Below are positions 16,837 through 26,000 of a stretch of DNA of 64,000 nt, piece after piece. Origin of the DNA: Streptomyces sp. cf386 (GTDB taxonomy: Bacteria; Actinomycetota; Actinomycetes; Streptomycetales; Streptomycetaceae). The translations under genes were made by a program, and so were the position numbers. The stretch spans positions 1 to 64,000 of the forward strand of contig NZ_FNHV01000017.1 of the NCBI RefSeq assembly GCF_900103585.1, written 5' to 3'. A model generated the notes under the pieces. That model had not been told where the DNA came from. It saw only the letters and a program-made list of their open reading frames with translations, and made no database searches. Numbering within the stretch: position 1 is the first letter of the stretch; each line of letters begins with the position of its first letter.

Positions 16837-18411
16837 TCACGCTCCGCGCCGCACCTCGAAATGGTCGATACGGTCACCGCTCTGCGCCAGCGCCGACACC
16901 TTGAGCTTCGCCGCCGAACCGCTCTCCGCCTCCACCTTGAGGAAGGAGAAGCCCCGGTAACGCACCCGCGACCACTCCACGGTCTCCGCCTTCGAGGCCT
17001 GCGACTTCGTCCACTCGAAGGTGTCGACGGACTCGCGGTCGCGCACATGCCCCTCGTAGCTCTCCTTCACGCCCGCCGGGAAGCCGTACAGATCCTTGCC
17101 GCCGCCGCCCGCGGTGACATACACGGTGCCGTCCCGCGTCGGGTCGGTCGACGCGCCGATCGGCACGCGCCGGCACACCTCGCCGTCCTTGATGGCGTCG
17201 GTCCGCTCGTAGACGTGGTTGTGCCCGTTGATCACCAGGTCCACCTGGTGCTTGGCGAACAGCGGCAGCCACTCGTCGCGCACGCCGCCGTCGGAGGCGT
17301 GCGACGAGGTCGAGTAGGCGCAGTGGTGGAAGAAGACGACGACGAAGTCGACCGCCGGGTCCGCCCGCAGCGCGGCCAGCCTGTCGTCCAGCCATGCCGT
17401 CTGCTTGCCGCCCGTGTAGCCGAGGTTGGCGGGGATCTCGTACGACACGTCGTTGGCGTCCAGCGCCACGAAGCCGACGTTGCCGTACGTGAACGCGTAC
17501 ACGCCCGGTGCCGTGCGCGGGTCGAAGCCGCTCTCCGGCAGGGACCAGCGGGCGAGCTGGCCGCCGTAGCCGTCGGGGGAGTACCACGCCTCCATGTCGT
17601 GGTTGCCGGTCGTCACCATCCACGGCACCGACCGTGCGACCTCCTCGTTCTGCTTGAGGAACAGGTCCCAGAAGGCGGGGTCGTAGCCGTCCGACTCCTC
17701 GCCCCGGCCCTTGACGTTGGCATAGCAGATGTCGCCCGCGTGGAGATGGAAGGCGGGCTCCTGACGCAGCAGGATGTGGTCGCCCGCGGCCGCGGCCTTG
17801 CTGACACCCTGGTCACCGAAGGCGGTGAAGACGAACTTCTCCGGACGGGACGGCGCCGTGCGGAACGACGCGATCGTCGAGCGGTGCGCCGCCGAGGCCG
17901 GGTCGAAGCCGTCGTGGCCGACGCCGTAGTAGTACGTGGTGCCCGGGAGCAGGCCGTCCAGGGCCGCGTGCACGTAGTACTGGTCCAGGGCCGCGCGGAT
18001 GCCCGTGACCTCCGGCGTGTGCAGATCGCGCACCTCGGCCTCGATCTTGCGGCTCAGGTCGTCGGGCCGGGTCCCGATCCGGACATACGGCTTCTTCACC
18101 GCGGCCGGGACCTGCCACGAGATCCGCATCTGTGTCCTCGGGTCGGCGCCGAAGGCGAGATGGCGGCCGAACGGGGCGACGGCCGAGCCCGGCACCTTCG
18201 TGGCGGAGGACGGGGACGCCGCGGCGGAGGCCTTGGTACCGGACGTGCCCGACTCCGCACCCGCGCAGCCCGTCAACAGCCCACCCGCCACCGCACCCGC
18301 GGTCACCAGCGTGCGGCGCCGGGACAGTTTCGTACGCAGGTACTCGTGCTGTTCCGCCATGCTCATACGGCGGGCGAGCTGCGGAGGGATGCCGAAGTCG
18401 GGGATGTCCAT
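16837..18411 (-). CDS. Exported purple-acid-phosphatase-like metallophosphoesterase
   Basis: A 524-residue secreted phosphoesterase. Near residue 30 is a combined signal, SRRRTLVTAGAVAGGLLTGC: a twin-arginine motif with a lipobox, suggesting a Tat-exported lipoprotein. A fibronectin-like N-terminal domain (LAFGADPRTQMRISWQV) precedes the calcineurin-type catalytic domain with FTAFGDQG, HLHAGDICYAN, VTTGNHDMEAW, VVFFHHCAYS and INGHNHVYER, i.e. the metal ligands of purple acid phosphatases. It probably releases phosphate from organic phosphates outside the cell. ATG 18411 has GGGAAG 9 nt upstream. No PHO box was identified by eye. Confidence 0.9.
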   Translation of the reverse strand: MDIPDFGIPPQLARRMSMAEQHEYLRTKLSRRRTLVTAGAVAGGLLTGCAGAESGTSGTKASAAASPSSATKVPGSAVAPFGRHLAFGADPRTQMRISWQVPAAVKKPYVRIGTRPDDLSRKIEAEVRDLHTPEVTGIRAALDQYYVHAALDGLLPGTTYYYGVGHDGFDPASAAHRSTIASFRTAPSRPEKFVFTAFGDQGVSKAAAAGDHILLRQEPAFHLHAGDICYANVKGRGEESDGYDPAFWDLFLKQNEEVARSVPWMVTTGNHDMEAWYSPDGYGGQLARWSLPESGFDPRTAPGVYAFTYGNVGFVALDANDVSYEIPANLGYTGGKQTAWLDDRLAALRADPAVDFVVVFFHHCAYSTSSHASDGGVRDEWLPLFAKHQVDLVINGHNHVYERTDAIKDGEVCRRVPIGASTDPTRDGTVYVTAGGGGKDLYGFPAGVKESYEGHVRDRESVDTFEWTKSQASKAETVEWSRVRYRGFSFLKVEAESGSAAKLKVSALAQSGDRIDHFEVRRGA

Positions 18412-18553
18412 GGTGGGAAACTTCCCAGCGACGGCCAACACCCGCCCCACATACGGGTGAACGTCAGTCGACACGCAGACGCCGTCCCCCATCAGAGTGT
18501 CCGTATCGCGGACACCGCATGTCATCCCATGGGACGAGGAGTAGGGTGCCGAC

Positions 18554-19597
18554 ATGTCTCGCAGCCTCAATCTCGCAGTGATTCCGGGTGACGGCATCGG
18601 CCAGGAGGTCGTGGCCGAAGGCCTGAAAATCCTCTCCGCCGTCCTTCCGCAGGATGTGAAGCTGGAGACCAAGGAGTACGACTTCGGCGCCCGGCGCTAC
18701 CACGCCACCGGTGAGACCCTCACCGACGCCGACCTCGACGCCCTGAAGCACCACGACGCCATCCTGCTCGGCGCGATCGGCGACCCGGGCGTCCCCTCCG
18801 GCGTCCTGGAGCGCGGCTTCCTGCTCAAGCTCCGCTTCGCCTTCGACCACCACGTCAACCTGCGTCCGTCGAAGCTCCTCCCGGGCGTCGCCACCCCGCT
18901 CGCCGGTGAGCCGAGCATCGACTTCGTCGTCGTCCGCGAGGGCACCGAGGGCCCGTACACCGGCAACGGCGGCACCATCCGCAAGGGCACCGAGCACGAG
19001 GTCGCCACCGAGGTCTCCGTGAACACGGCCTTCGGTGTCGAGCGCGTGGTCCGTGACGCCTTCGCCCGTGCGCAGGCCCGCCCGCGCAAGAAGCTGGCGC
19101 TGATCCACAAGAACAACGTGCTGACCTTCGCGGGTCACCTGTGGACCAACATCTTCAACAAGGTGGCCGAGGAGTTCCCCGAGGTCACCACCGAGTACAT
19201 GCACGTCGACGCCGCGACCATCTACCTGGTCACCCAGCCCGAGCGCTTCGACGTCATCGTCACCGACAACCTCTTCGGCGACATCATCACCGACCTCGCC
19301 GCGGCCGTCTCCGGCGGTATCGGTGTGGCGGCCTCCGGCAACATCAACCCGTCCGGCGACTTCCCGTCCATGTTCGAGCCCGTGCACGGCTCGGCCCCGG
19401 ACATCGCCGGCCAGGGCAAGGCCGACCCGACCGCCACGGTCCTGTCCGTCGCCCTGCTCCTGCGCCACCTCGGCTACGACGCCGAGGCCGCCCGCATCGA
19501 CGAGGCGGTCTCCGCCGACCTCGCCGAGCGCGCCGGCAAGCCCGCCCGCAGCACGTCGGAGACCGGCGACGCGCTGGCCGCACGAGTAGCCGGCTGA
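18554..19597 (+). CDS. leuB: 3-isopropylmalate dehydrogenase
   Basis: Oxidatively decarboxylates 3-isopropylmalate to 2-ketoisocaproate with NAD+, the third step of leucine synthesis. The 347 residues show the isocitrate/isopropylmalate dehydrogenase fold: IPGDGIGQEV at the start, LRPSKLLPGV, VREGTEGPYTG, KNNVLTFAG, VTDNLFGDIITDLAAA and the NAD-adenine loop EPVHGSAPDIAGQGKADPTA. ATG 18554 follows GAGGAG. It is divergent from the phosphatase gene. ilvE follows after a terminator, so the two genes are separately transcribed. leuC and leuD are not here. Confidence 0.97.
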   Translation: MSRSLNLAVIPGDGIGQEVVAEGLKILSAVLPQDVKLETKEYDFGARRYHATGETLTDADLDALKHHDAILLGAIGDPGVPSGVLERGFLLKLRFAFDHHVNLRPSKLLPGVATPLAGEPSIDFVVVREGTEGPYTGNGGTIRKGTEHEVATEVSVNTAFGVERVVRDAFARAQARPRKKLALIHKNNVLTFAGHLWTNIFNKVAEEFPEVTTEYMHVDAATIYLVTQPERFDVIVTDNLFGDIITDLAAAVSGGIGVAASGNINPSGDFPSMFEPVHGSAPDIAGQGKADPTATVLSVALLLRHLGYDAEAARIDEAVSADLAERAGKPARSTSETGDALAARVAG

Positions 19598-19653
19598 CCT
19601 TCCCCCACTGCCTTAAGGGCGTGGGGGGACCCCCAGCCCCTCGAACACCTTTC

Positions 19654-19687
19654 GAAGCCGCCGGGTCATTCCGCACCCGGCGGCTTC
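19654..19687 (+). terminator. Terminator after leuB
   Basis: GAAGCCGCCGGGT (19654-19666) pairs perfectly with ACCCGGCGGCTTC (19675-19687) over an 8-nt loop, 56 bp past the leuB stop. Confidence 0.8.
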
Positions 19688-19891
19688 CCCATGTCCGCCG
19701 CCGGGTGTCACCATCAACCCTTGGGTCGCGATTTCACGCCGATCAGGCCGATTTCTTCCACGGCTCCCGCTTGCGATAATCGAACGCGGAGCCGCGGAAC
19801 AAGGGAATGCTCGGACGTCCTAGCACTGGCCACTGGCAGTACTGGCGTGACCGCGGCCCGCCACAACGAAACCGGTGAAGGACATCTACTC

Positions 19892-20980
19892 ATGACGACG
19901 CCCACGATCGAGCTCAAGCCCTCCGCCACCCCGCTGGCCGCCACCGAGCGCGAGGCGATACTGGCCAACCCGGGGTTCGGCCGCCACTTCACCGACCACA
20001 TGGTGACGATCAAGTGGACCGAGGGCCGGGGCTGGCACGACGGCGAGCTCGTGCCGTACGCGCCGCTCTCCCTCGACCCGGCCACCATGGTTCTGCACTA
20101 CGCGCAGGAGATCTTCGAGGGCCTCAAGGCCTACCGTCAGCCCGACGGGACCGTCGCCTCCTTCCGCCCCGAGAAGAACGCCAAGCGTTTCCAGGCCTCG
20201 GCGCGTCGGCTCGGTATGCCGGAACTGCCGGTCGAGACGTTTATCGAGGCGTGCGACGCGCTGGTCACGCAGGACGAGGCCTGGGTTCCCGCGCATGGCG
20301 GCGAGGAGTCCCTCTACCTCCGTCCCTTCATGTTCGCGACCGAGGTCGGCCTGGGCGTGAAGCCCGCCAGTGAGTACCTGTTCATCGTCATCGCCTCCCC
20401 GGCCGGCGCCTACTTCCCGGGCGGCGTGAAGCCGGTGTCCATCTGGGTCTCCGAGGACCACGTCCGCGCCGTCCCGGGCGGCATGGGCGACGCCAAGACG
20501 GGCGGCAACTACGCCGCCTCCCTGCTGGCCCAGGCCGAGGCCGCCGCCGAGGGCTGCGCCCAGGTCTGCTACCTCGACGCGGTCGAGCGCAAGTGGGTCG
20601 AGGAGCTCGGCGGCATGAACCTGTACTTCGTGTACGGCGACAAGATCGTCACGCCCTCCCTCACCGGCTCCATCCTGGAGGGCGTCACCCGTGACTCCCT
20701 CCTCGCCGTCGCCCGTGACCTCGGCTACGAGGCCGAGGAGGGCCGCGTCTCCGTCGACCAGTGGCAGCGCGACTCCGAGAACGGCACCCTGACCGAGGTC
20801 TTCGCCTGCGGTACGGCCGCGGTCATCACGCCGGTCGGCATCGTGAAGCGCACGGGCGCCGAGTGGCGGCAGGGCGACGGGGAGCCCGGCGAGGTCACGC
20901 TGAAGCTCCGCCAGGCCCTCCTCGACATCCAGCGGGGCAAGGCCGAGGACAAGCACGGCTGGATGCACAAGCTGGGCTAG
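19892..20980 (+). CDS. ilvE: Branched-chain amino-acid aminotransferase
   Basis: A PLP enzyme that makes the final transamination of leucine, isoleucine and valine synthesis and the first of their breakdown. It is 362 residues, fold type IV. Motifs: HYAQEIFEGLKAYRQPDG near the start, the catalytic lysine region DAKTGGNYAASLLAQAEA, EELGGMNLYFV, and FACGTAAVITPVG at the phosphate end. ATG 19892 lies behind GAAGGA. About 200 bp of untranslated leader, with a hairpin at 19761-19794, precedes it. Its TAG stop overlaps the stop of the convergent permease gene (CTAG, 20977-20980). Confidence 0.96.
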   Translation: MTTPTIELKPSATPLAATEREAILANPGFGRHFTDHMVTIKWTEGRGWHDGELVPYAPLSLDPATMVLHYAQEIFEGLKAYRQPDGTVASFRPEKNAKRFQASARRLGMPELPVETFIEACDALVTQDEAWVPAHGGEESLYLRPFMFATEVGLGVKPASEYLFIVIASPAGAYFPGGVKPVSIWVSEDHVRAVPGGMGDAKTGGNYAASLLAQAEAAAEGCAQVCYLDAVERKWVEELGGMNLYFVYGDKIVTPSLTGSILEGVTRDSLLAVARDLGYEAEEGRVSVDQWQRDSENGTLTEVFACGTAAVITPVGIVKRTGAEWRQGDGEPGEVTLKLRQALLDIQRGKAEDKHGWMHKLG

Positions 20981-22443
20981 TTCTCCGCCGTGACCGTCAG
21001 GGCCGCCTCGGACGCCGCGTCCGTGGCGGCCCTCTCGCGCGCTGGAGCCTTCTCCGGCCGGGAAGGGTCACCGATCGTCAGCAGCACGTACGCCACCCCT
21101 CCCACCAGCCCCGACAGCAGGAAGCTGCAGTCCACCCCGCCGGTCAGCGACAGCAGCGGTCCCTCGTACGACGGCAGGGAGACGGCCAGCAGACCGACCA
21201 CCGCGCCCAGGGCCCAGGACGCGGTCGCCGGGATGTGCCAGCCGGCCCGGTACCAGTAGATCCCGCCCCGCGCCCGGCGGTTGAAGACCTGGAGGGCCTC
21301 TGCGTCGTACACGCCACGGCACCGCGCGAAGCCGATCAGGGTGATGACCGCCCAGGGAGAGCCGATCGCCGTGAGCAGCAGGACGAAGGACGTCATCGCG
21401 TCCTGCGCGGACGAGTAGTAGTGGCCGAGGAACACGCAGGCCGTGGCGATCACCGCGACCGTGTACGTGGCCGTCGCCCGGGACGCGCGCGGCAGGATGG
21501 CGTCCAGGTCGAGGCCCATGGAGTAGAGCATCAGACCGGCGTTGCCGACCGAGCCCGCCGAGGCGGCCAGCAGGAGCGGCACCAGATACCAGGCGGGGGA
21601 CGCGGAGACGAGCGGTCCGGCGTAGTCGAGCGCCGCCCGGGCCGCGTACGCCGTGAAGGTGCCGAAGAGCTGCGGGACGAGCAGGCCCAGGGTCAGGCCG
21701 AGCCAGGTCGCGCGCAGAACCGTGCGTGAGGAGTGCCGGGCCGGGGAGATGTAGCGGGTGTAGTCGCCGAGGAGGGTGATGAAGGCGATCGGGCCGGACA
21801 GTCCCGCCGCCACCAGCGCCAGCAGCCAGGTCGGCCAGAAGCCGCCCAGCAGATAGCCGCCGGCCTCGGGCAGCGCGGCGGTCGTGAAGTGCGGGGCGTA
21901 GGCGATCACGCCGAGGGCCAGCAGGGCCGTCATGCCGATCGCGAGGACGCGGGACAGGGCGAGCAGCACGCGGTAGCCGTAGACCGCTCCGGCGACGGTC
22001 GCGGCGGCGAGGAGTGCGTAGACGACGCCGTACGACATGTCGTTCGCCGGCATGCCGACCAGGCGGCCCAGCACGCTCACCATCACGTCGCCGCCGATCC
22101 ACACCGTCAGCGCGGAGTAGCCCAGCGCCAGCAGCAGGCCGACGACCGAGCCGACCAGGCGGCCCCGGACCCCGAACTGGGCGCCCGAGGAGGTGGACAG
22201 GTTCGTCGCCGTGCGCAGGGAGATCAGGGCCAGCGGGGCGGTGAGGGCCGTGCCGGCCAGGGTGCCCAGCACGATCGAGGTGACCGACTCCCACCAGCTC
22301 AGGCCGAAGGACGGGGGCAGCCAGCCGAAGACGATCACCCCGAGGCAGAGGTTCGACCCGAGCAGGATCGAGACGAGGTCCCGAGGGCCGCTCGTGCGTT
22401 CCTCGTCGGGGATCGTGTCGACTCCGCGCTGTTCCATCGGCAT
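20977..22443 (-). CDS. NCS1-family nucleobase/hydantoin-type permease
   Basis: A 488-residue membrane protein with about 12 segments, like the cytosine/purine/allantoin NCS1 symporters. Features: LGSNLCLGVIVFGWLPPSF in TM1, LRTATNLSTSSGAQFGVRG after TM2, and FITLLGDYTRYISP mid-protein. It would import a nucleobase, hydantoin or ureide with Na+ or H+. ATG 22443 follows AGGGAG by 6 nt. It is divergent from the urease-like/agmatine deiminase operon over a shared operator-like region, so its cargo may be the nitrogen compound that operon degrades. The substrate is not determinable from sequence alone. Confidence 0.88.
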   Translation of the reverse strand: MPMEQRGVDTIPDEERTSGPRDLVSILLGSNLCLGVIVFGWLPPSFGLSWWESVTSIVLGTLAGTALTAPLALISLRTATNLSTSSGAQFGVRGRLVGSVVGLLLALGYSALTVWIGGDVMVSVLGRLVGMPANDMSYGVVYALLAAATVAGAVYGYRVLLALSRVLAIGMTALLALGVIAYAPHFTTAALPEAGGYLLGGFWPTWLLALVAAGLSGPIAFITLLGDYTRYISPARHSSRTVLRATWLGLTLGLLVPQLFGTFTAYAARAALDYAGPLVSASPAWYLVPLLLAASAGSVGNAGLMLYSMGLDLDAILPRASRATATYTVAVIATACVFLGHYYSSAQDAMTSFVLLLTAIGSPWAVITLIGFARCRGVYDAEALQVFNRRARGGIYWYRAGWHIPATASWALGAVVGLLAVSLPSYEGPLLSLTGGVDCSFLLSGLVGGVAYVLLTIGDPSRPEKAPARERAATDAASEAALTVTAEN

Positions 22444-22463
22444 GCTGGTCTCCCTCGTCAGTT

Positions 22464-22548
22464 AGAGTGGCGTTCAATCTGGAGTGTTCTCGTGCTTGCC
22501 GTCAACCCTTCGGGTAAAGCATTCTGGTGTTTAGAGTGATGCTCTAAA
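22464..22548. promoter_or_regulatory. Two operator-like sites between permease and urease-like operon
   Basis: TTTAGAG (22530-22536) and CTCTAAA (22542-22548) form a perfect 19-bp palindrome with a 5-nt centre. A related imperfect site, AGAGTG...CAATCT, lies at 22464-22480. The sites share the AGAGTG half-site and sit in the divergent promoter gap. The TetR gene at the end of the operon (26486) is the natural candidate to bind them. Confidence 0.5.
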
Positions 22549-22576
22549 GTCGAGGAAGGCAAGGAGGTGCCGCGGC

Positions 22577-23257
22577 ATGAGACTGACCCCCACGGAACGT
22601 GACCGGCTGCTGCTCTTCGGGGCCGCCGAACTGGCCCGGGCGCGCAGGGCCCGCGGGCTGCGGCTGAACGTCCCGGAGGCGACCGCGCTCGTCGCGGACG
22701 CCGTGTGCGAGGCCGCCCGCGACGGGGCCAGGCTCGCCGAGGCGATCGAGCGCGCCCGGTCCGTGCTCGGGCCGGACGACGTGCTGCCGGGCGTGGCGGA
22801 CGTCGTCACCGAGGTGCATGTCGAGGCCGTCTTCGACGACGGTTCGCGGCTCGCGGTGGTCAGCGATCCGATCGGTGGGGGTCTGGGCGATCAGGCGCCG
22901 GGCGCCCTGCTCCCGGGGCCCCAGTACGCCGAGCCGGAGGCGGTCGTACGGCTGACGGTCGTCAACACCGCCACCGTTCCCGTCTCCGTCACCTCCCACT
23001 TCCACTTCTTCGAGGCCAACCCGCGCCTCGACTTCGACCGGGGGGCTGCCTACGGCATGCGGCTCGCCGTGCCCGCCGGGTCCTCCGTGCGGTTCGGGCC
23101 GGGGGAGGGCGTCGAGGTCGGGCTCGTGCCCATCGGGGGTGACCGGATCGCCATCGGGTTCGCCGGTCTCGTCGACGGGGCGCTGGACGCGCCGGGGGTG
23201 AAGGAAGAGGCCCTGCGCCGGGCCGCCGCCTGCGGATATCTGGGAGCAGACCGATGA
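22577..23257 (+). CDS. ureAB: Urease gamma/beta subunit fusion
   Basis: 226 residues joining the two small urease subunits. The gamma domain (about 1-100) starts MRLTPTERDRLLLFGAAELA and includes LNVPEATALVADAVCEAARDG. The beta domain (about 103-226) has LTVVNTATVPVSVTSHFHFF, NPRLDFDRGAAYGMRLAVPA and GDRIAIGFAGLVDG. Gamma-beta fusions are known in some ureases. ATG 22577 follows AAGGAGG. The stop overlaps the ureC start by 4 bp, ATGA. No accessory genes ureD, ureE, ureF or ureG accompany it in this window, so maturation must come from elsewhere or differ. Confidence 0.93.
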   Translation: MRLTPTERDRLLLFGAAELARARRARGLRLNVPEATALVADAVCEAARDGARLAEAIERARSVLGPDDVLPGVADVVTEVHVEAVFDDGSRLAVVSDPIGGGLGDQAPGALLPGPQYAEPEAVVRLTVVNTATVPVSVTSHFHFFEANPRLDFDRGAAYGMRLAVPAGSSVRFGPGEGVEVGLVPIGGDRIAIGFAGLVDGALDAPGVKEEALRRAAACGYLGADR

Positions 23258-24933
23258 GTATCGATCCTTACGCGTACGCCGCCACCCACGGCCCCCGCGC
23301 CGGCGACCGCATCCGCCTGGGCGACTCCGGGCTGACGATCCGCGTCGAGTCCGACTCCCAGCGGTACGGCGACGAGTTCCTCGCCGGGTTCGGCAAGACC
23401 GCCCGGGACGGGCTGCACCTCAAGGCCGCCGCCGTCCGGGAGACCTGTGACGTCGTCGTCAGCAACGTCGTCGTGATCGACGCGGCGCTGGGGATCCGCA
23501 AGGTCTCCATCGGGATCAGGGAAGGCCGGATCTGCTCGGTCGGGCGGGCCGGGAATCCCGACACCCTCGACGGGGTCGACGTCGTCGTCGGCACCGGGAC
23601 CTCGATCGTGTCCGGCGAGGGGCTCATCGCCACCGCCGGGGCCGTCGACACGCATGTCCATCTGCTGTCGCCGCGCGTCATGGAGGCGTCGCTGGCGTCG
23701 GGTGTGACCACGATCATCGGGCAGGAGTTCGGGCCGGTGTGGGGCGTCGGGGTCAACTCGCCGTGGGCGCTGCGGCACGCGTTCAACGCCTTCGACGCCT
23801 GGCCGGTCAACATCGGCTTCCTGGGCCGGGGGTCGTCTTCCGACTCCGCTCCTCTCGTCGAGGCGCTGGCCGAGGGCGGGGCGAGCGGCTTCAAGGTGCA
23901 CGAGGACATGGGCGCCCACACCCGGGCGCTGGACACGGCGTTGCGTGTCGCCGAGGAGCATGACGTCCAAGTCGCCCTGCACAGCGACGGGTTGAACGAG
24001 TGCCTCTCCGTCGAGGACACCCTTCGGGTGCTGGAGGGGCGCACCATCCACGCCTTCCACATAGAGGGCTGCGGGGGCGGACACGTCCCGAACGTCCTGA
24101 AGATGGCGGGCGTCCCGAACGTCATCGGCTCCTCCACCAACCCCACCCTGCCCTTCGGCCGGGACGCGGTCGCCGAGCACTACGGCATGATCGTCTCCGT
24201 CCACGACCTGAAGACCGACCTGCCCGGCGACGCCGCCATGGCCCGCGACCGCATCCGCGCCGGGACCATGGGCGCCGAGGACGTGCTGCACGACCTGGGC
24301 GCGATCGGCATCACCTCGTCGGACGCGCAGGGCATGGGGCGGGCCGGAGAGACGGTGCGCCGTACGTTCGCCATGGCCGGGAAGATGAAGGCCGAGTTCG
24401 GCGCCCCGGACGACGGCCACGACAACGAGCGCGTCCTGCGCTACATGGCCAAGCTGACCGTCAACCCGGCCATCGCGCACGGCCTCGCGCACGAGGTGGG
24501 GTCGCTGGAGGTCGGCAAGCTCGCCGACATCGTGCTGTGGCGGCCGGAGTACTTCGGGGCCAAGCCGCAGCTGGTGCTGAAGTCAGGGTTCCCGGCATAC
24601 GGGGTGGTCGGTGACCCGGGCGCCGCGACCGACACCTGCGAACCCCTCGTCCTGGGCCCGCAGTTCGGGGCCTACGGCGCCACGCCCGCCGACATCTCGG
24701 TCGCCTTCGTCGCGCGGGCCGCCCTCGACCAGGGGGGCGACACCATGCCGACCCGGCGCCGCAGGGTCGCCGTGCGCGGCACGCGCGGCATCGGGCCGGC
24801 CGACCTGCGCCTGAACTCCCGTACCGGAGCCGTCGACGTCGACCAGCGCACCGGGCTCGTCACCCTCGACGGCGAGCCGCTGCGCTCCGAGCCGGCCGAC
24901 TCCGTCTCCCTCAACCGCCTCTACTTCCTGTGA
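23254..24933 (+). CDS. ureC: Urease alpha-like amidohydrolase with altered active-site flap
   Basis: 559 residues, nickel amidohydrolase fold. Against Klebsiella UreC (recalled), the ligands are all present with a constant offset of 3 after residue 136: His134/136 (DTHVH), carbamylated Lys214 and His216 (GFKVHED), His243 (VALHSD), His269 (AFHIEG) and Asp357 (TSSDAQ). General acid His320 is His317, but flap Cys319 is Val316 and the next His is Asp318 (IVSVHDL). The loop after GVTTIIG lacks about 3 residues and the usual TxATTxTPG motif, and DxQA has become DAQG. It may therefore hydrolyse a substituted urea. Its linkage to agmatine deiminase by a GTGA/ATG junction supports this, but ordinary urease activity is not excluded. 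Confidence 0.9.
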   Translation: MSIDPYAYAATHGPRAGDRIRLGDSGLTIRVESDSQRYGDEFLAGFGKTARDGLHLKAAAVRETCDVVVSNVVVIDAALGIRKVSIGIREGRICSVGRAGNPDTLDGVDVVVGTGTSIVSGEGLIATAGAVDTHVHLLSPRVMEASLASGVTTIIGQEFGPVWGVGVNSPWALRHAFNAFDAWPVNIGFLGRGSSSDSAPLVEALAEGGASGFKVHEDMGAHTRALDTALRVAEEHDVQVALHSDGLNECLSVEDTLRVLEGRTIHAFHIEGCGGGHVPNVLKMAGVPNVIGSSTNPTLPFGRDAVAEHYGMIVSVHDLKTDLPGDAAMARDRIRAGTMGAEDVLHDLGAIGITSSDAQGMGRAGETVRRTFAMAGKMKAEFGAPDDGHDNERVLRYMAKLTVNPAIAHGLAHEVGSLEVGKLADIVLWRPEYFGAKPQLVLKSGFPAYGVVGDPGAATDTCEPLVLGPQFGAYGATPADISVAFVARAALDQGGDTMPTRRRRVAVRGTRGIGPADLRLNSRTGAVDVDQRTGLVTLDGEPLRSEPADSVSLNRLYFL

Positions 24934-24941
24934 GGATCACC

Positions 24942-25991
24942 ATGTCCGCTGCCGCCGACGGCTTCCGCATGCCCGCCGAGTGGGCTCCGCACGAGCGCAC
25001 CTGGATGGCGTGGCCGGGGCCGAACACGACCTTCGAGGACCCCGAGGACCTCACGGCCGCCCGCCTGGCCTGGGCGTCGGTCGCCCGGGCCGTGCGCCGC
25101 TTCGAACCGGTGACGGTGGTGTGCGGGCCGGGACAGTCCGAGGAGGCCCGGACGCTGCTCGGGCCGGGTGTGGACACCGTCGAACGGGAGCTCGACGACG
25201 CGTGGATGCGGGACATCGGGCCCACCTTCCTGACCGACGGCGCCGGTGGACTCGCGGCCGTCGACTGGACGTTCAACGGCTGGGGCGCGCAGGACTGGGC
25301 CAGCTGGGAGTACGACGCGAAGATCGCCGCGTATGTCTCCGAACTGGCGGGCTCGACGAGGACGTACGCCTCGAAGCTGGTGAACGAGGGCGGTGCCATC
25401 CATGTGGACGGCGAGGGCACGGTTCTGCTGACCGAGACGGTCCAGCTCGGTCCCGAGCGGAACCCGCACTGGAGCCGTGCGGAGGTCGAGGCGGAGATCC
25501 ACGCGATGCTCGGCACCCGCAAGGCGATCTGGCTGCCGCGTGGCCTCACCGGCGACTATCCCCCGTACGGCTTCGGCACGCTCGGCCATGTCGACATCGT
25601 CGCCGCGTTCGCCCGCCCCGGCGTGGTCGTGGCCCATGTGCAGTCGGACCCGGCGCACCCCGACCACGAGGTGACCAAGGAGATCGTCGGCCTGCTGAAG
25701 TCGCAGACGGACGCGCGAGGCCGGCGCCTGGAGGTCGTCGAGGTGCCCGCCCCGACCGTCCTGGAGGCCGACGGCCACTGGGCCGACTACTCCTACATCA
25801 ACCACTACCTCTGCAACGGCGGCGTGGTGCTCTGCGGCTTCGACGACCCGCGCGACGAGCTCGCGGCCGGTATCTTCCGCAAGCTGTTTCCGGGGCGGAC
25901 GGTGACGTTGGTGGACGCTCGGACGATCTTCGCGGGTGGCGGCGGCATCCACTGCATCACCCAGCAGCAGCCGAGGGTCGTGGTCAGGTAG
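24942..25991 (+). CDS. aguA: Agmatine deiminase
   Basis: Converts agmatine to N-carbamoylputrescine and ammonia; a PPAD/amidinotransferase-fold enzyme with a catalytic cysteine. The 349 residues carry RMPAEWAPHERTWMAWP at the start, DDAWMRDIGPTFL, NEGGAIHVDGEGTVLLTE, GHVDIVAAFARPG and the cysteine motif GGGGIHCITQQQP near the end. I use ATG 24942, 5 nt after GAGGA; GTG 24930 overlaps the ureC stop and is the alternative. Downstream processing normally needs N-carbamoylputrescine amidohydrolase (AguB), which is absent here. Confidence 0.95.
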   Translation: MSAAADGFRMPAEWAPHERTWMAWPGPNTTFEDPEDLTAARLAWASVARAVRRFEPVTVVCGPGQSEEARTLLGPGVDTVERELDDAWMRDIGPTFLTDGAGGLAAVDWTFNGWGAQDWASWEYDAKIAAYVSELAGSTRTYASKLVNEGGAIHVDGEGTVLLTETVQLGPERNPHWSRAEVEAEIHAMLGTRKAIWLPRGLTGDYPPYGFGTLGHVDIVAAFARPGVVVAHVQSDPAHPDHEVTKEIVGLLKSQTDARGRRLEVVEVPAPTVLEADGHWADYSYINHYLCNGGVVLCGFDDPRDELAAGIFRKLFPGRTVTLVDARTIFAGGGGIHCITQQQPRVVVR

Positions 25992-26000
25992 AACGTACGG

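Noticed and set aside
23254..24933. Calling the urease alpha a dead enzyme
   Set aside because: The nickel ligands, the carbamylated Lys and the general-acid His are all kept; only the flap Cys, the next His and a loop differ.
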